Assembly: GCA_002682825.1 (NCBI GenBank)
Contig: NOKP01000004.1
Coordinates: 79,711-143,710 of the forward strand
Direction of reading: 5' to 3'
Source of the DNA: Neonectria sp. B-13
Taxonomy: Eukaryota; Ascomycota; Sordariomycetes; Hypocreales; Nectriaceae
Length of the DNA stretch: 64,000 nucleotides
Below are positions 1 through 10,784 of this stretch, in pieces (positions within the stretch are counted from its first letter, which is position 1; each line of letters begins with the position of its first letter). The notes under the pieces were generated by a model. The model searched no databases. It was not told the DNA's origin and was given only the letters and a program-made list of their open reading frames with translations. The position numbers were made by a program, and so were the translations under genes.

Positions 1-878
1 CCACAGGCCAAACTGACATTACCGAAAGACCCCAACATCTCTCCATTCATCATGTTTAAGTGTTCTCAGGAGACTGCTTTGAGGTTCTTGACGAAAGGGA
101 AAAAGCTATTAGAGTAGCAGTTTCTATTGAATCTGGCCAACCCGGTGTGCTCTAATGCAAATAAATTTCCATTTCTTTGTCCACGGCACAATTACTAAGC
201 CCTGGCCCCAATCTCCAACTAAGCCAATAAATTTACCGCCTGCGGCACTTTCAATGACTCGAACACTACCCTCTGACTCTAGCCTCGAATCGACCACTAT
301 TGCCACTACGTCGTCGTCTGGAATATCGCCTTGGAGATCGCCGTATTGATGCCAAGTTATCGTCGAGCAATGTTGGTTCGTCTGGAAAGGAGTTAGATTA
401 AGAGGGCCGTATCGACATACTCGTGTTCACACATGCACACACTTCTTCTTTGCATCGTTCGAGGAGTTTCTCATCCGATTCGTCGTGCTGGACTGTGATC
501 TCTTTCATCCCCCAGCTCTCGTCCTTGAGGCTTGTGATCACGGATGTCTGTGTGGTATCGTGGCTTCGTGTCGAACGCGCAGCTCAACGACGCGAGGTTG
601 AGGTGTGAGATGACGTGCAAAATGAACTGTGAGAGGATTCTGTCAGCTAGGAGGGCTCGACAAGAGAATGACAGCAAAATCGGGAGATGGATTCATAATA
701 CCTTACAACCATTGCATGAGGTTGTTGCCAGGAAGATAGTTTTACGAGGGTGGGACGTGGGCGCGTGTGCATTGCGGCCTAGCGAGTGCCTGACGACCCA
801 CTAATCACGTGTCGGGTGATGCGAGTGGAGCGGGAGGCAGGAGGGAAGAAGGGGGGAAGAAGGAAGGAAGAGCGGGAG
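1..878. other. Left flank, no supported gene
   Basis: I see only short overlapping reading frames here, without recognisable domains or convincing splice structure. The last 50 bases become purine-rich and lead into the assembly gap. A gene end could be hidden in the gap, but nothing in the sequence shows it. Confidence 0.5.
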
Positions 879-978
879 NNNNNNNNNNNNNNNNNNNNNN
901 NNNNNNNNNNNNNNNNNNNNNNNNNNNNNNNNNNNNNNNNNNNNNNNNNNNNNNNNNNNNNNNNNNNNNNNNNNNNNN
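879..978. other. Assembly gap (100 N)
   Basis: Exactly 100 undetermined bases lie inside a purine-rich simple repeat. A run of exactly 100 N is a common placeholder for a scaffold gap of unknown size, so distances across it should not be trusted. Confidence 0.95.
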
Positions 979-1078
979 GAAGGAAGGAAGGAAGGAAGGA
1001 AGGAAGGAAGGAAGGAAGGAAGGAAGGAAGGAAGGAAGGAAGGAAGGAAGGAAGGAAGGAAGGAAGGAAGGAAGGAAA
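979..1078 (+). repeat. GAAG tetranucleotide microsatellite
   Basis: About 25 near-perfect copies of GAAG run directly from the N gap. The left side of the gap (about 836-878) is also rich in GGAAG, so the gap is probably an uncollapsed continuation of the same repeat. Confidence 0.95.
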
Positions 1079-2292
1079 AGAGGAAGGGAAGCACACTGCT
1101 CAATTGAGGAGCGAGCCTTAGCGAGCCTTACCTAATCTGGGGCCTTCCCCCTTGGAAGGAAGAGCGGAGGAGTCAGTGCTGCTCAGGTCGCGCTCGAGCC
1201 ATGTCAAAAGACGATGAATGGATTTTATGATCTCGCTCTTTGACCTTTCCAAAGCCGCGTCAATTCAGAGGCAAGCATGCTTCGATCAACCGACTAGAGG
1301 CCAATTAATAGTGATCACCGTGACTTTTATATACAATAATTGAAACAAGTGATGAATCGCGGCCCAGCTTATGCTGGCCTATTCTGCGACGCAGGCTACT
1401 CTGTCGGCCGCATAGGAACATGGACCAGTCTACAAAGGTTCGCGAACCTGAATCAGGGGCCACTAAAGAAAAGGTGTGGGTTTACCAAACATAAGCTCGA
1501 GTTCTTATAAACAACATCAGTCGATACTTGTCGGCCATTAGACAGCCTCACCGCCAGGTCTGGCCCTTGTCCCCTCTGTGGCCGCGTATGAAGTCGTTAG
1601 CATCGCCAGGAATGAAGTTCTAATGCAAGACATGTCTGCTGTCGGTTGGCGCGGAGTCAACAGGATCATATACTCCAGAGAGCAAGGGTGGATCTGAAGC
1701 AGCCAACAATGGCTCCGGCCCGACCTAGCGCCATTGAGTGCCTGCCAACGTCCGCATGTAAGTCGTTGAAGTCGTGGGTGATGGAGGGCGGCCGACATAC
1801 AGACCTGTGATTGTCTCCAATGGTTAGAGACACGTCAACCATGAATATGCATGATGTCCATCCATAGGCACGTAAAAGCCTCGCTTAGAGATCACCGGGG
1901 ATAGAACCGGCCAGCCTCACTTCTTCTGGCCACATTCCCGGCTCTTCCAAGCCATGTCTAGAACAACACAGTAGTGCCAACAGCAGTATCAGTTGTGGTG
2001 GCTTGCAGGATTGCGTATCCGCCTTCCCTAATACTTCTCTGAGTATCTGCACCTGCTGGTGGAACAACATACCATCCCTGGACTGCAACTAGCATGAGTT
2101 CACAGTCAATGGACAGAGCTCGTAATGGTACCGGATGAGAACGGGTCCGAGGTATAAGGTGGTGTCCTACCCTCCTTGATCAAGACTGGATAGGCATCCT
2201 TCAACACAATACTATCGATCAACCTTCACAGAGTATTCATCTCAGCGTCACATCTCAAGTCGACCAACCCTTCAGCCAATTCGAACGAGTGA
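1079..2292. other. Intergenic, no supported gene
   Basis: About 1.2 kb with only short frames that lack recognisable domains, supported introns or low-complexity coding signatures. I see no tRNA or transposon feature here. Confidence 0.5.
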
Positions 2293-2803
2293 ATGGAGTA
2301 TTCATCTGCTGACGGTAAGTTGCATGGTCTGACTCTCAATTCAAACTAACTTGCGTAAAGGCGTCACCACAGCTATGAGAGTACGACCGAGCGATGATGT
2401 ACCGGATGGGGACGCCGAGTCTGGAAATGATGCAGCCGAGGATATTGATATGGGTGAAGTCTTGAGGCCAGACCCGGCTGTTGACGGCGCTGTCGACGAG
2501 ATACCGGAGGATACTGGTGCAGGCTCTTCGGATGGGTCAATGGATAACACAGATGACCGCTCCACGGATAGCACAGATTCGAGAGAGCGTCCGCACGAGG
2601 ATGTACAGGATGAGGACGCCGAGTCTGGAAATGATGCAGCCGAGGATATTGATATGGGTGAAGTCTTGAGGCCATATCCGGCTGTTGACGGCGCTGTCGA
2701 CGAGATACCGGAAGATACCGGTGCAGACTCTTCGGATGGGGCAATGGAGAGCGCAGATGACGGCTCTATGGATGGCGCAGAGGAGTCGTCTACGAGTGCT
2801 TAG
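2293..2803 (+). CDS. Acidic protein with internal 68-residue duplication
   Basis: I do not recognise a family. The proposed start is a short exon (2293-2314, beginning MEYSSAD) joined to 2361 by a 46-nt intron with a GTAAGT donor, an ACTAAC branch site and an AAAG acceptor. The intron fits well and keeps the frame. The product is about 155 residues, very rich in Asp, Glu, Ser and Gly, with no membrane segment. It consists largely of two copies of a 68-residue unit containing the motif DAESGNDAAEDIDMGEVLRP. Such composition suggests a disordered acidic protein. It could equally be a young or spurious gene created by the DNA duplication, because no homolog comes to mind. Confidence 0.5.
2391..2798 (+). 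repeat. 204-bp tandem duplication
   Basis: Two adjacent units with a period of exactly 204 nt (68 codons), for example GACGCCGAGTCTGG at 2411 and again at 2615. The first 120 bases of the copies are nearly identical and the tails are diverged. The period is a multiple of three, so the reading frame survives. Confidence 0.85.
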
Positions 2804-3791
2804 TGGTCTAAATCGACCTTCCAGGAGTGCCATTCAACGAATACCACAGCCTTTGGGTCAGTTTCCCGGTAGTAATCCAGTTACTCTATCCTTCTCTGAC
2901 TCCATGAGCAAGACGTGTGATTGATGATGGAGCCATGGTGTCGTGCAGGAGGCATCCAGATCTAGACTCATTCCGGGTCACCGCCAGGGGAGGAGACTCA
3001 AGCTGCAGGAGGTCCCGATTACGCACACAGGGGTCATTATTGCAGTGCCCACATTGCCGATGTCTGTGGGGGGATCTTCGGCGAGCCCATCATGGGGATA
3101 CCGTAGTAGCATACAGGAGTATCGGCCCCACCTGCTTGTGCGCACACTACTGGACAGCGGGCATTAGGTACGGCTGGTTGCCGGCGAGCCGGGTTTCTCA
3201 TCCCGATCGTGTTGACTCAAGCGCTCCCAGAAGTCTCACACTTGGCAAGACTTTGACGGCGAGATTGGGGATGCGTAAGTGGATGAAGGCTATGGACTGG
3301 GAATCAGGGGATCAGGCGAGACGACACGACAAGGCACTAAGTAAAAGTGGATCCGGTGCTTTGTATCCGTACAGGACCAATGCCTGAGCTAGCCTGCCAA
3401 GTCATCATTTTAAAATTCGCAACCATGATTGGTCTAAAGCTGCTTTTTTCACTCTCAGCTCTCGCTAACTATACCGCTTTCAATGGCTACAACTCTTGGC
3501 AGGATGGCGACCCATAGACCTCACGCACCCCATTGGCGCACGATCCAAGACACGGCACGTATGCCCGGCACCAAAGCGACTTGCAGCATCAATCTAGTCC
3601 AGGATGTGGTGCTTTGGGGTTGTCATTGCCTCAAACAGGGGCTGCCCGCCAGGCCAATGCATGCAAAGATGGTGTCGGTTGCCTCGGCATGTTCGTTGCC
3701 ATGGTTCGCGGTCATATAATGTCGCAGCCCGCAAGGCTCTGCCTTTCGTTCCCTTGTCCATCCTGCATGAGCCAGGACCAACGCAGCGCCA
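2804..3791. other. Intergenic, no supported gene
   Basis: Nearly 1 kb between the acidic protein and the methyltransferase. A 156-residue frame at 2917-3387 is rich in Arg, Ser and Cys without domain character, and I treat it as chance. Part of the methyltransferase 5' leader may lie near 3400-3791. Confidence 0.45.
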
Positions 3792-5184
3792 ATGGATGAC
3801 AGCCACAGAACCGTAACCCTTTATGCAGGTCGTTCCCTCCCGGCATCGTCACCGATCAGTTCGAACTCGGCAGAGCAACATTCTGAGGAAACCCAGCTTG
3901 AATCAGAGGGACAGGAGGAGGCCTACGACAGCTCCCGCCCCGCCTCACGTCCTTCTCTGGTCAGCTGGACCTCGGCAGAACCCGAGGAGTGGCAAGCAGA
4001 TGACGTTGATTCAACCGCGTTTGAAGACAGCGCCAACCCACCACCACCTCCTTCATCACTGGTGGAAGCAGAGGAGAACCACGACGACAATGATTCGACG
4101 CTGCAGGATGATGCCGCATCTACTACAAGCTTGACCCCAATGGTGCTGGAGTATAGGGAGCTCTATGGCAGGAAGTACCATAATTTCCCTGGGGCTTCCA
4201 CATGGTATGGGCTCTTGTGCGTGAATGAAGATGCCGCTCACACACCCAGGGAGCCTATCGATACAACGCAGCAAGACTTTTTATCGGTGATGTGAGTCGG
4301 CTGTTTCCAGATTGGCAATTGTTGCTCATATGCAAACTTCAGGGACGATATTTGGTTTTATCTCAAGGGTGAAAAACTCTTCAATGCGCCGATACGTCGC
4401 CATCCACAGAAGGTATTAGACATTGGAACAGGGTTAGGTCTTTGGGCAATGTATGCTGTCCCGCCATCGCAATGCGTTCGCTAACCTTCAACAGGGATTT
4501 TGCAGACTCCTTTCCATCTGCAGAAGTCATTGGCACAGATATCGCACCAATTCAGAAAGCCTGGGTACCACCTAACTGTCAGTTCATCTTGGAGGACGCC
4601 GAAGAACTACCATGGGTCTATGGGGACAATTCGCTCGACTTCATTCATCTTCGACAGCTTCCGGGCATGAAGGACTGGCCAAGCCTATTCAAAGAAGCCA
4701 ATCGATGCCTCAAGCCTGGAGGATGGCTTGAGCATACTGATATCGAATTTCACCCGGGGAAAGACCATCCCAGTTGGAGCCAGTGGGCGGTCGCGTGCCG
4801 CGAGGTTCGTGACAAGACCGGATGTTCTTTGACTGGTGGTGAGATGGAAGAGTGGATGTCAGATGCGGGATTAGTTGACATCCAGAAGCGACAGTACAAT
4901 CTGTTTGAGAACCCCGCGGCGGTGCTCTTTCACCACAATATAGACATTGAGGGGAGCATTTTGTGGGCATTCCATAAGGTTTGTGGCAAGTCAACGGAGG
5001 AGATATATGTCCTCGCGGCCGGGATGAGAGACGAGTTGAGACATTCACCGTCCCCTCTGCCTGTTACTGGGTACGTGTTCCTGGCTTATGTATGCCCTTG
5101 GTTTCTTGCTAAGTCGTGAGCAGGTCATGTTTTTGGGGGAGGAAGCCACAACAAACAAGACAAGGTTCAGAGCTCCTCAGTTGA
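3792..5184 (+). CDS. LaeA-like SAM-dependent methyltransferase
   Basis: A class I methyltransferase of the large fungal LaeA/TAM-like family. An N-terminal region of about 115 residues is Ser/Glu/Pro-rich and probably disordered. After it come YRELYGRKYHNF, then exon 2 (4343-4450) with the SAM-binding motif I VLDIGTGLGLWA, motif IGTDIAPIQ, the acidic loop EDAEELPW and LKPGGWLEHTDIE. Introns at 4292-4342 and 4451-4494 fit consensus and keep the frame. The 3' end is uncertain: a third intron (about 5072-5123) would give the stop at 5184, while read-through would stop at 5119. Family members include global regulators of secondary metabolism and many orphan enzymes, and this one cannot be assigned a substrate. 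Confidence 0.8.
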
Positions 5185-5595
5185 CTCCTCTGTTGATTGA
5201 GTGTGAACATAACCAGGAGGCTTCTTGACTCGGCAAAACTGGTGGTCAAGCTTTCCTTTTGCTTCGCATACGGCGTTCGTCTATTTTTAGCAATTGCATT
5301 TTCTCTCATTATCTTTGTGCGTGGGTTTGATTGTCTGCGCCGAGCGAAAGTTAGGGACCGTGGTGTGCGTGGGTAGCCACCCAGTGGGGCGGGACGGCAA
5401 TAGCTTCTTTAATGCAATATTCTTATCATTTGCTGCATATGCCCTGTGCTTGAGTCCAACCTCTTCAAGTTTAACTTCATAACTCGGATAAGCTCAAGCC
5501 ATATGAAGGTTGCATGTGTATATGCCAACGTGGTTTGCACCACCTTCTCCCGCATCCCCTCTCATCCGCAGAATCAAGTTATTCTTCGAGGCGCA
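5185..5595. other. Intergenic, probable promoter
   Basis: About 410 bases upstream of the next gene. An in-frame ATG at 5446 could extend that gene by 50 residues, but the extension is Phe/Cys/His-rich and unlike the rest, so I place the start at 5596. Confidence 0.4.
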
Positions 5596-6692
5596 ATGAC
5601 AACGCCACCTAAATCAATTGACGTCGATGGCAGTTGGGCGGACAGGCAGCAGTCGATCGTGCAACAGCCCATCTTTGCATCTTCTGCCGAGCAAGACCCA
5701 GGAGACCAAGCTACGCCCCAACTGGCCGAGTCGGATGCATTCCAGTTACCCATGACACAAAGCTCTGCTACTTTCATCATCGAAACCCCTCAGCACCCAC
5801 AGCAGCCGCAAGGCAAGTCTGCAAGGATGGCTAGAAAGGCGAAACCCAAAGCACAATGGCTTCGACGGGTACAAACGTTTCTAGCTCACATGCCGCAGGA
5901 AGATTCGGATTGGACCAGCAAGCTGTCATCCGACGATGCAGTCCTCCGTCTCCGCGACCAACTCACGTTGGCCCATCTCGTACAGGAACGCCGAGGTGGA
6001 ATGGACTGGGAGGAGATCTTTTCCGAGTGCTGCAAGCACAAAGCAGCATTTAAAGAAGGGCAACCCGAGGGCGCGTTCTACGAATTGGTCTTTACAGCGA
6101 CCTGCCAAGTGGCATATAAGATGGATTGCAGCGAAGAAGTTGTGAATGCAGCTATGCGATCGTTTTTATCAAGTACTCATCGCGGAAATGAATTTGACGA
6201 CAGGCTTCTCTCGAAGAAGAGAAACGGGGCAGTGCGAGGAATCAAGATGCTGAATATAATTGCCAGCCGCCGTGGCCATCGCTCCTTCGAACTCCCTTAT
6301 CACGGTAGGTGAGCCAACACCTGCATGCATCATTGCTTGCTAAAGACCAACAGATCTTTCATGTCTCACCATGTTCATGCATTGTACAGACGAATGCCTC
6401 CGGTATCTAGAGAAGCATGTTCCCAAAGGTCGAGCCGACTCCGAAATATCACACGAACTCTTCATTCCGCGTCTCGTCCATCGGCTGTTGGGAGGAAAAC
6501 ACTCTAAGTTGAGGTAGGGACAGTATTACCAGCTCAGCATGCCAATTTCTCACAGAACTCGACAGCTATCGTAAAATTTGCAAAAGTTTGGGCACTGAGC
6601 CCAACGAAGCTCTGGTAAACAGTTGTGAGCAGGAGGTTGAAGATCATGATATGGGGAGCGTATTGAAAGAGAATCCTATGAACATAGCTTAG
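5596..6692 (+). CDS. Hypothetical protein, three exons
   Basis: About 319 residues; I do not recognise a family. Exons are 5596-6304, 6390-6513 and 6566-6692, and both introns have GT..AG ends and restore the frame exactly. The first 75 residues are Pro/Gln/Ser-rich and probably disordered. A basic stretch MARKAKPKAQWLRR leads into a helical middle containing WTSKLSSDDAVLRLRDQL and MDWEEIFSECCKHKAAF, and a later basic part DDRLLSKKRNGAVRGIKML. No signal peptide or membrane helix is visible. The arrangement could fit a nuclear or DNA-associated protein, but that is a guess. Its stop codon overlaps that of the convergent minus-strand gene. Confidence 0.6.
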
Positions 6693-7257
6693 TTGCCCTT
6701 ATCCCCGCCTTCGATACCGCCTTTTGGTTCAACTTTGAGTAGACTGTAGAGAAATCTGATTCTACCTTCCTTCACGTTAAGTCCCGTCTCGTCAAGGTGC
6801 AGAGCCCACTTAGAATTCCACTGGATGTTGCGCTCAGACTTCTTGCCCCGGGCAACAAGTACAACCTCAACCACGCCGTTGAAAAGTGGTGCCAGAAGTG
6901 CCGTATAGCCATCTGCCGGCCATACGATGCCGCCAGGCTCGAGCCGGAACGCCTCCGGTTGAAGTTGGGGTCTTTCGAGGTCCTCCACGGTCTTGCCGAC
7001 ACTACTGGCCCAGTTTTCGATGTCGGTAGTCTCTCCGGGTGAGCAAGTATGATGAAAGATGGGCGGCTATAACCTACAGTAGCTCTGAGCAAAGCAGAGA
7101 ATAGCTCCCGACATGGATCTGGCAAGCCGTAACCCCACAGGCTCTTTCTTGTCTCGACCGCGCTCAGGGTCAGGACCTCCGTAATGGCGCCTTGTTTGAG
7201 GGGTTGAAGTTCATTGTTCAAGTGGATCCACCTGTAAGAGATCAAATCATCCGGCAT
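6689..7257 (-). CDS. Hypothetical protein, two exons
   Basis: About 173 residues, no family recognised. Exon 1 begins MPDDLISYRWIHLNNELQPL. An intron of about 47 nt (GTAGGT donor, TGCTCAC branch, GAGAG acceptor, about 7033-7079) joins it in frame to a region reading TTDIENWASSVGKTVEDLE. A C-terminal half follows with a predicted strand-rich stretch around LLAPLFNGVVEVVLVARGKK. No signal peptide, coiled coil or cysteine motif is present. The TAA stop occupies 6691-6689, so it overlaps the TAG of the convergent plus-strand gene at 6690-6692. Confidence 0.55.
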
Positions 7258-7854
7258 CTTGGATGCTGTTAGGTGTGAACATCTGCCAAGGTGTGTGTGT
7301 CCTCAGCTATCATACGTGGGGGCTTGTCGCCTTAGGCACCGGAAGCGGAACCACGCACCACCCCACTACCGAGGGTCGATGAAAATTCACTCAGGGTAAT
7401 TGCGGTTAAACTAAAGGCATCCTATTCGCTTATGCACGGGCGTATCACGTACAGGGAACTCCGCTTGGGTCGGATAGCTTGGTCGAATGCAGATAAGCAG
7501 GTGTCCCAGCTAAAGGTGCGGGGTGGTATGATGGTCGTAATCAACTGGGATCGGTCTCCGTCGATCCATGCGGCAAGCGCCTTATTTCGGGCGCCACTAG
7601 CCTAGAAGACCGCCATGAGTTGTATCCATCAAAAACGGCATCAGGGTGGGTCTCTGCCCTCATGCTATACCTCCAGGGGTGTTCAGCCAAGCCTTTGACT
7701 CGTGACGTCTCTATGCCATCGAATACATATAACCTCTCAATCCAGAGAGGCAAACTGAGTGCTTTATCCCACCAGAATGCACTCTCTTGGAGCCCCTTGA
7801 AACTCATCGTTATTCACCGATCCTTCTCGGTCAGGCCCAGTATCTCTGAAAATC
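7258..7854. other. Intergenic, no supported gene
   Basis: About 600 bases between divergent genes. An 88-residue minus-strand frame at 7541-7807 has no recognisable features. This is presumably the shared promoter region. Confidence 0.4.
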
Positions 7855-8877
7855 ATGTTGAACCTCCCACTCGAACCGCGGCTGCCATCCAAGCTCGTCA
7901 CCATGGTATTCTTCTTGAACGCCTCGGTAGCAGCCCTGGGGATCATCATCGTGGTCTCGCGGGGGTGGTATTGCCTCCGGTACCGGGTCTGCAAAAATGT
8001 CTTCGCAGTTCTCTCCTGTTGCCATTATGCGGGCGTCATATTATCATCCATCATTTGCCTTGTCTACCACAAATACTCTTATCTCCTGGTGACGGGTATC
8101 TTCTTGGGAATTTTCCAGACGGTGAATATTCAGAGAAGTCTTGCGCCCATGAAGATTCTGACGATCTTAGCGGCTTGTGTCCATCCGAAAGCTAAAGATC
8201 ACAACCACAAGGCTTCTAGGGATCCTGACCACCACCATACTGGTGTTCGCGGTTCTCCTCGTGGGCAGCTTTCTTGCAGAGTCCGGGCAAATACTCGGCT
8301 CTGTAGTGACCCTAGTGGTGATCTTGGGACACCGAGTGTGGTCAATCCTTGATGGATGGATTGCTCTGCCTGCCAAACCTAGGCGCCTTGCGAACTGGAA
8401 AGGCACTTATTTCTCCTCCATGTTCTTGGTTGAGTTCGTTGCACTGTTTGCGACGCCATCTGCGTTATGCCTCGACTCTTACGAGAAATATTTGCTTGTA
8501 GGTTGTTTCAATCTCCTGTGAGCCCAGGCTAAATAAATTAGGTCCTATGGATTATTAACCTCGTTCCTGGATTGCTCTGGGCCCCAATGTTGTGGAATTC
8601 CTATGTACGGCCAGAACTCCACAGCCAGGAGGCGATTTCAAGCACAACAGAGCTAGTGTCAATGCGAGATCGAACGCAGGAGGCAGGTTCTCCCACTGAA
8701 GTCCATGACGGCATATGGACTGAAGACGAGGAAGACGAGGAAGAAGATGAGCAAGACGGGCAGAGGCAGCGAGATAGATTAAGGAGAGCTCATCGTCGCT
8801 TAAAGATTAGAATGAAGTCCACAGAGGTACTTCGGTATGTTCCCAGGCGGTATCACCGCCTACATAGTGTGGCATGA
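7855..8877 (+). CDS. Seven-helix membrane protein
   Basis: About 309-311 residues in three exons, 7855-8121, 8171-8497 and 8542-8877. Intron 1 (49 nt) and intron 2 (44 nt, GTAGGT donor) both restore the frame. About seven hydrophobic segments can be seen, including VAALGIIIVVS, VILSSIICLVYH, LVTGIFLGIF, ILVFAVLLVGSFLA, VVTLVVILG, FLVEFVALFATPS and LWIINLVPGLLWAPM. The tail is cytoplasmic-looking, with an acidic run TEDEEDEEEDEQDG followed by a basic Arg/Lys stretch. The topology is receptor- or channel-like, but I cannot name a family. The fit of the splice sites to the hydrophobicity pattern makes the gene credible. Confidence 0.65.
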
Positions 8878-9322
8878 TGATGACGCTCGATGGCCGAGAA
8901 AATTGAACTCAATATCTTATGCAAGTAGAGCTGTTTCCCCCCAAATCTAATCGCTCGTATCCCTCCGTTCCGATGTTAAGAGTAAGGGCCTCCCGCTCGA
9001 CCCGTACCTCAAGTCAAGGGGAAGGGGACAGGGGAAAGGGGAAAGAGGGAACATCGACCGTCACTGCCCGGCACTAAGCCGTCTTTGATGGATACAACTC
9101 TTGGCCAGCCCATAGCTCCGAGACGCTGCATTCAGCTAAACGCCACAGCTGGACAAGGGGTCGTTGCTGGACTCGACCCCCCTCCACCAGAAGGACTTGG
9201 TTTAAAGCTTGGGCTGGTTCTCAGCTTTTAGTGACTGCTCGGAGTGCCGCACGACCTGAACACAGCTCTTTACGTCGCATTACTTTACCTGGCCATCTTT
9301 TAGCAAGCTATCAACCGAAGCC
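8878..9322. other. Intergenic with purine-rich tract
   Basis: Contains a strongly G/A-biased stretch at about 9016-9051 (repeated AAGGGG-like units), followed by what is probably the 5' leader of the bZIP gene. No gene seen. Confidence 0.5.
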
Positions 9323-9781
9323 ATGCAGGATCATCGCATCTACCACGACCACCACGGGCAACCATACATGCCGCCAGCTCCATCATTCCCACCTGATGTT
9401 CCACAAATGCTGCTGCAACTCCCAGGGAATGATGAGGCGCTTTCCGTGCAAGTCTCCACGGCCTCAAAGGAACAAACTAGCAAACGAGCTCGGGGCGCCA
9501 TCAACTCGGCACGCTTTCGCGAGAAGAAGAAGAAGGACGAGGAAGTGTTGAAGGAAATTCAAAGGCTCAAGGATGAGCGGCCACGGATCCAGGCGGAGAT
9601 TCAGCAGTTGACACGCGAACGAGACCATCACCAGAGTGAGTGCAGCCGGTATAGGCAGATTCTAGAAGAGGCTGGGGTCACCGATAAATCACTGTCAATA
9701 AAACCGCCGCAAGCACAAGGAGGAGTGCAAACAGCACAGGACCGTCCTCGTAGGACGTGGAAGAATACTATTTTAGACTAG
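9323..9781 (+). CDS. Small bZIP protein with altered basic region
   Basis: A single-exon protein of 152 residues. A Pro/His-rich N-terminus precedes a basic region at residues 54-74 reading KRARGAINSARFREKKKK, then a leucine-zipper-like helix with heptad positions V75, L82, I89 and L96. This matches the fungal bZIP type whose usual core is RNTAASARFR. The position that is nearly invariant Asn in bZIP factors is Gly58 here, while the later Arg (R66) is kept. The loss of the base-contacting Asn could change specificity or make a non-binding dimer partner. There is no obvious activation domain, and the protein is short even for this group. Confidence 0.75.
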   Translation: MQDHRIYHDHHGQPYMPPAPSFPPDVPQMLLQLPGNDEALSVQVSTASKEQTSKRARGAINSARFREKKKKDEEVLKEIQRLKDERPRIQAEIQQLTRERDHHQSECSRYRQILEEAGVTDKSLSIKPPQAQGGVQTAQDRPRRTWKNTILD

Positions 9782-10212
9782 GAAAGGAAGAGCCCAGTGC
9801 CTCGATATATCCTGCTCGTCAACAAAGCATTCACCACCGGATCGCCTAAGAGGAGATTGGATAGGCATTGGTAGGGGCATTAGTTCTATTGTATTTCTTT
9901 GTTTTACTCTTTGGATAATAATGCTTTGCTCTCTCAGACCTTCCCAATTATTCGAGACCTGCATGACTGCGCCATCGTAATCCTACGCCACGTCATGCCA
10001 GATGTCCAGATGCTTCCCATAGGCGTGAGGATGCCCTCAGACCAACGCAGCGCTTGCCTAGACCAGGTATTGAGGGCCAACCAACGCCGCCAAGTTTCCA
10101 GGGAGCACAACACCACGAGCTCGTATTCGGTCGATCGGCAAATTTTCTGCTCTAGAAATCGCGCAGCACAAGTTGGAGCTGTTGTCCATCTCCCAGGCCA
10201 AAGGTGCATGGT
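9782..10212. other. Intergenic, no supported gene
   Basis: A frame continues from 9899 into the carrier remnant, but its first 100 residues resemble nothing I know and lack carrier repeats. I see no independent gene. Confidence 0.4.
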
Positions 10213-10580
10213 GTTGACGCCTTATGAACTGTCGAATTGGGCAACGACCAGTGGTGCCGCCGGCTGCGCCAAGCTGGCTGCGGTGCTGGTCACATATCCT
10301 CACGAGGTGACCCAACGAACTAAACCGATTGCTAGGCACGAGCTCACCTTTCACACAGGTTGTACGAACCCGACTACGCCAGGCGCCGACGGAGAATGCG
10401 AAGCCAAGATATACCGGCCTCATCCAATGCTTTAGATTGGTGTGGATCCGTGAGGGTTGGCGCGGCTTGTATGGTGGCCTTACACCACATTTAGTGCGCT
10501 CGATTCCGTCAGCTGTGATTACCCTTGGTGTTTATGAGTTTATTCTGCGACTCGCCAGCCCATGTATTAATTCTGTATGA
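10213..10580 (+). pseudogene. Mitochondrial carrier C-terminal remnant (Rim2-like)
   Basis: Only the last third of a mitochondrial carrier (SLC25 family) is present. It reads SGAAGCAKLAAVLVTYPHE, then an intact 52-nt intron (10307-10358), then VVRTRLRQAP, a short loop, YTGLIQCFRLVWIREGW and RGLYGGLTPHLVRSIPSA, ending at a TGA. PHEVVRTRLRQ is the third-repeat carrier signature, and the wording is closest to the pyrimidine-nucleotide carrier Rim2 as I remember it. Carriers need three repeats of about 100 residues, and the preceding 400 bases show no trace of repeats 1 and 2. I infer a truncated copy left by duplication or rearrangement. The intact intron argues for a genomic rather than a retro-copied origin. 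Confidence 0.75.
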
Positions 10581-10784
10581 ATCCTGTATTATAAGTGCGA
10601 TTTGGAGCAGCGTATTAATGGCAAATCCGGTCAGTTGACTCCAAGACTCTACCATACAGTTCATTGCACGACAAGGTGATGCCATTATTCTGAAGTTGCA
10701 ATGTAAGAACTAGCTATAGAGTAAGACAAATTCATCAAGACCAATCTACTAAGCCCTTACATCAACTGTAACCTCCACTGGAAC

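Noticed and set aside
786..1135. Long Lys/Glu/Gly-repeat and Ser/Phe/Leu/Pro-repeat frames on both strands
   Set aside because: They are translations of the GAAG microsatellite and the N gap, not genes.
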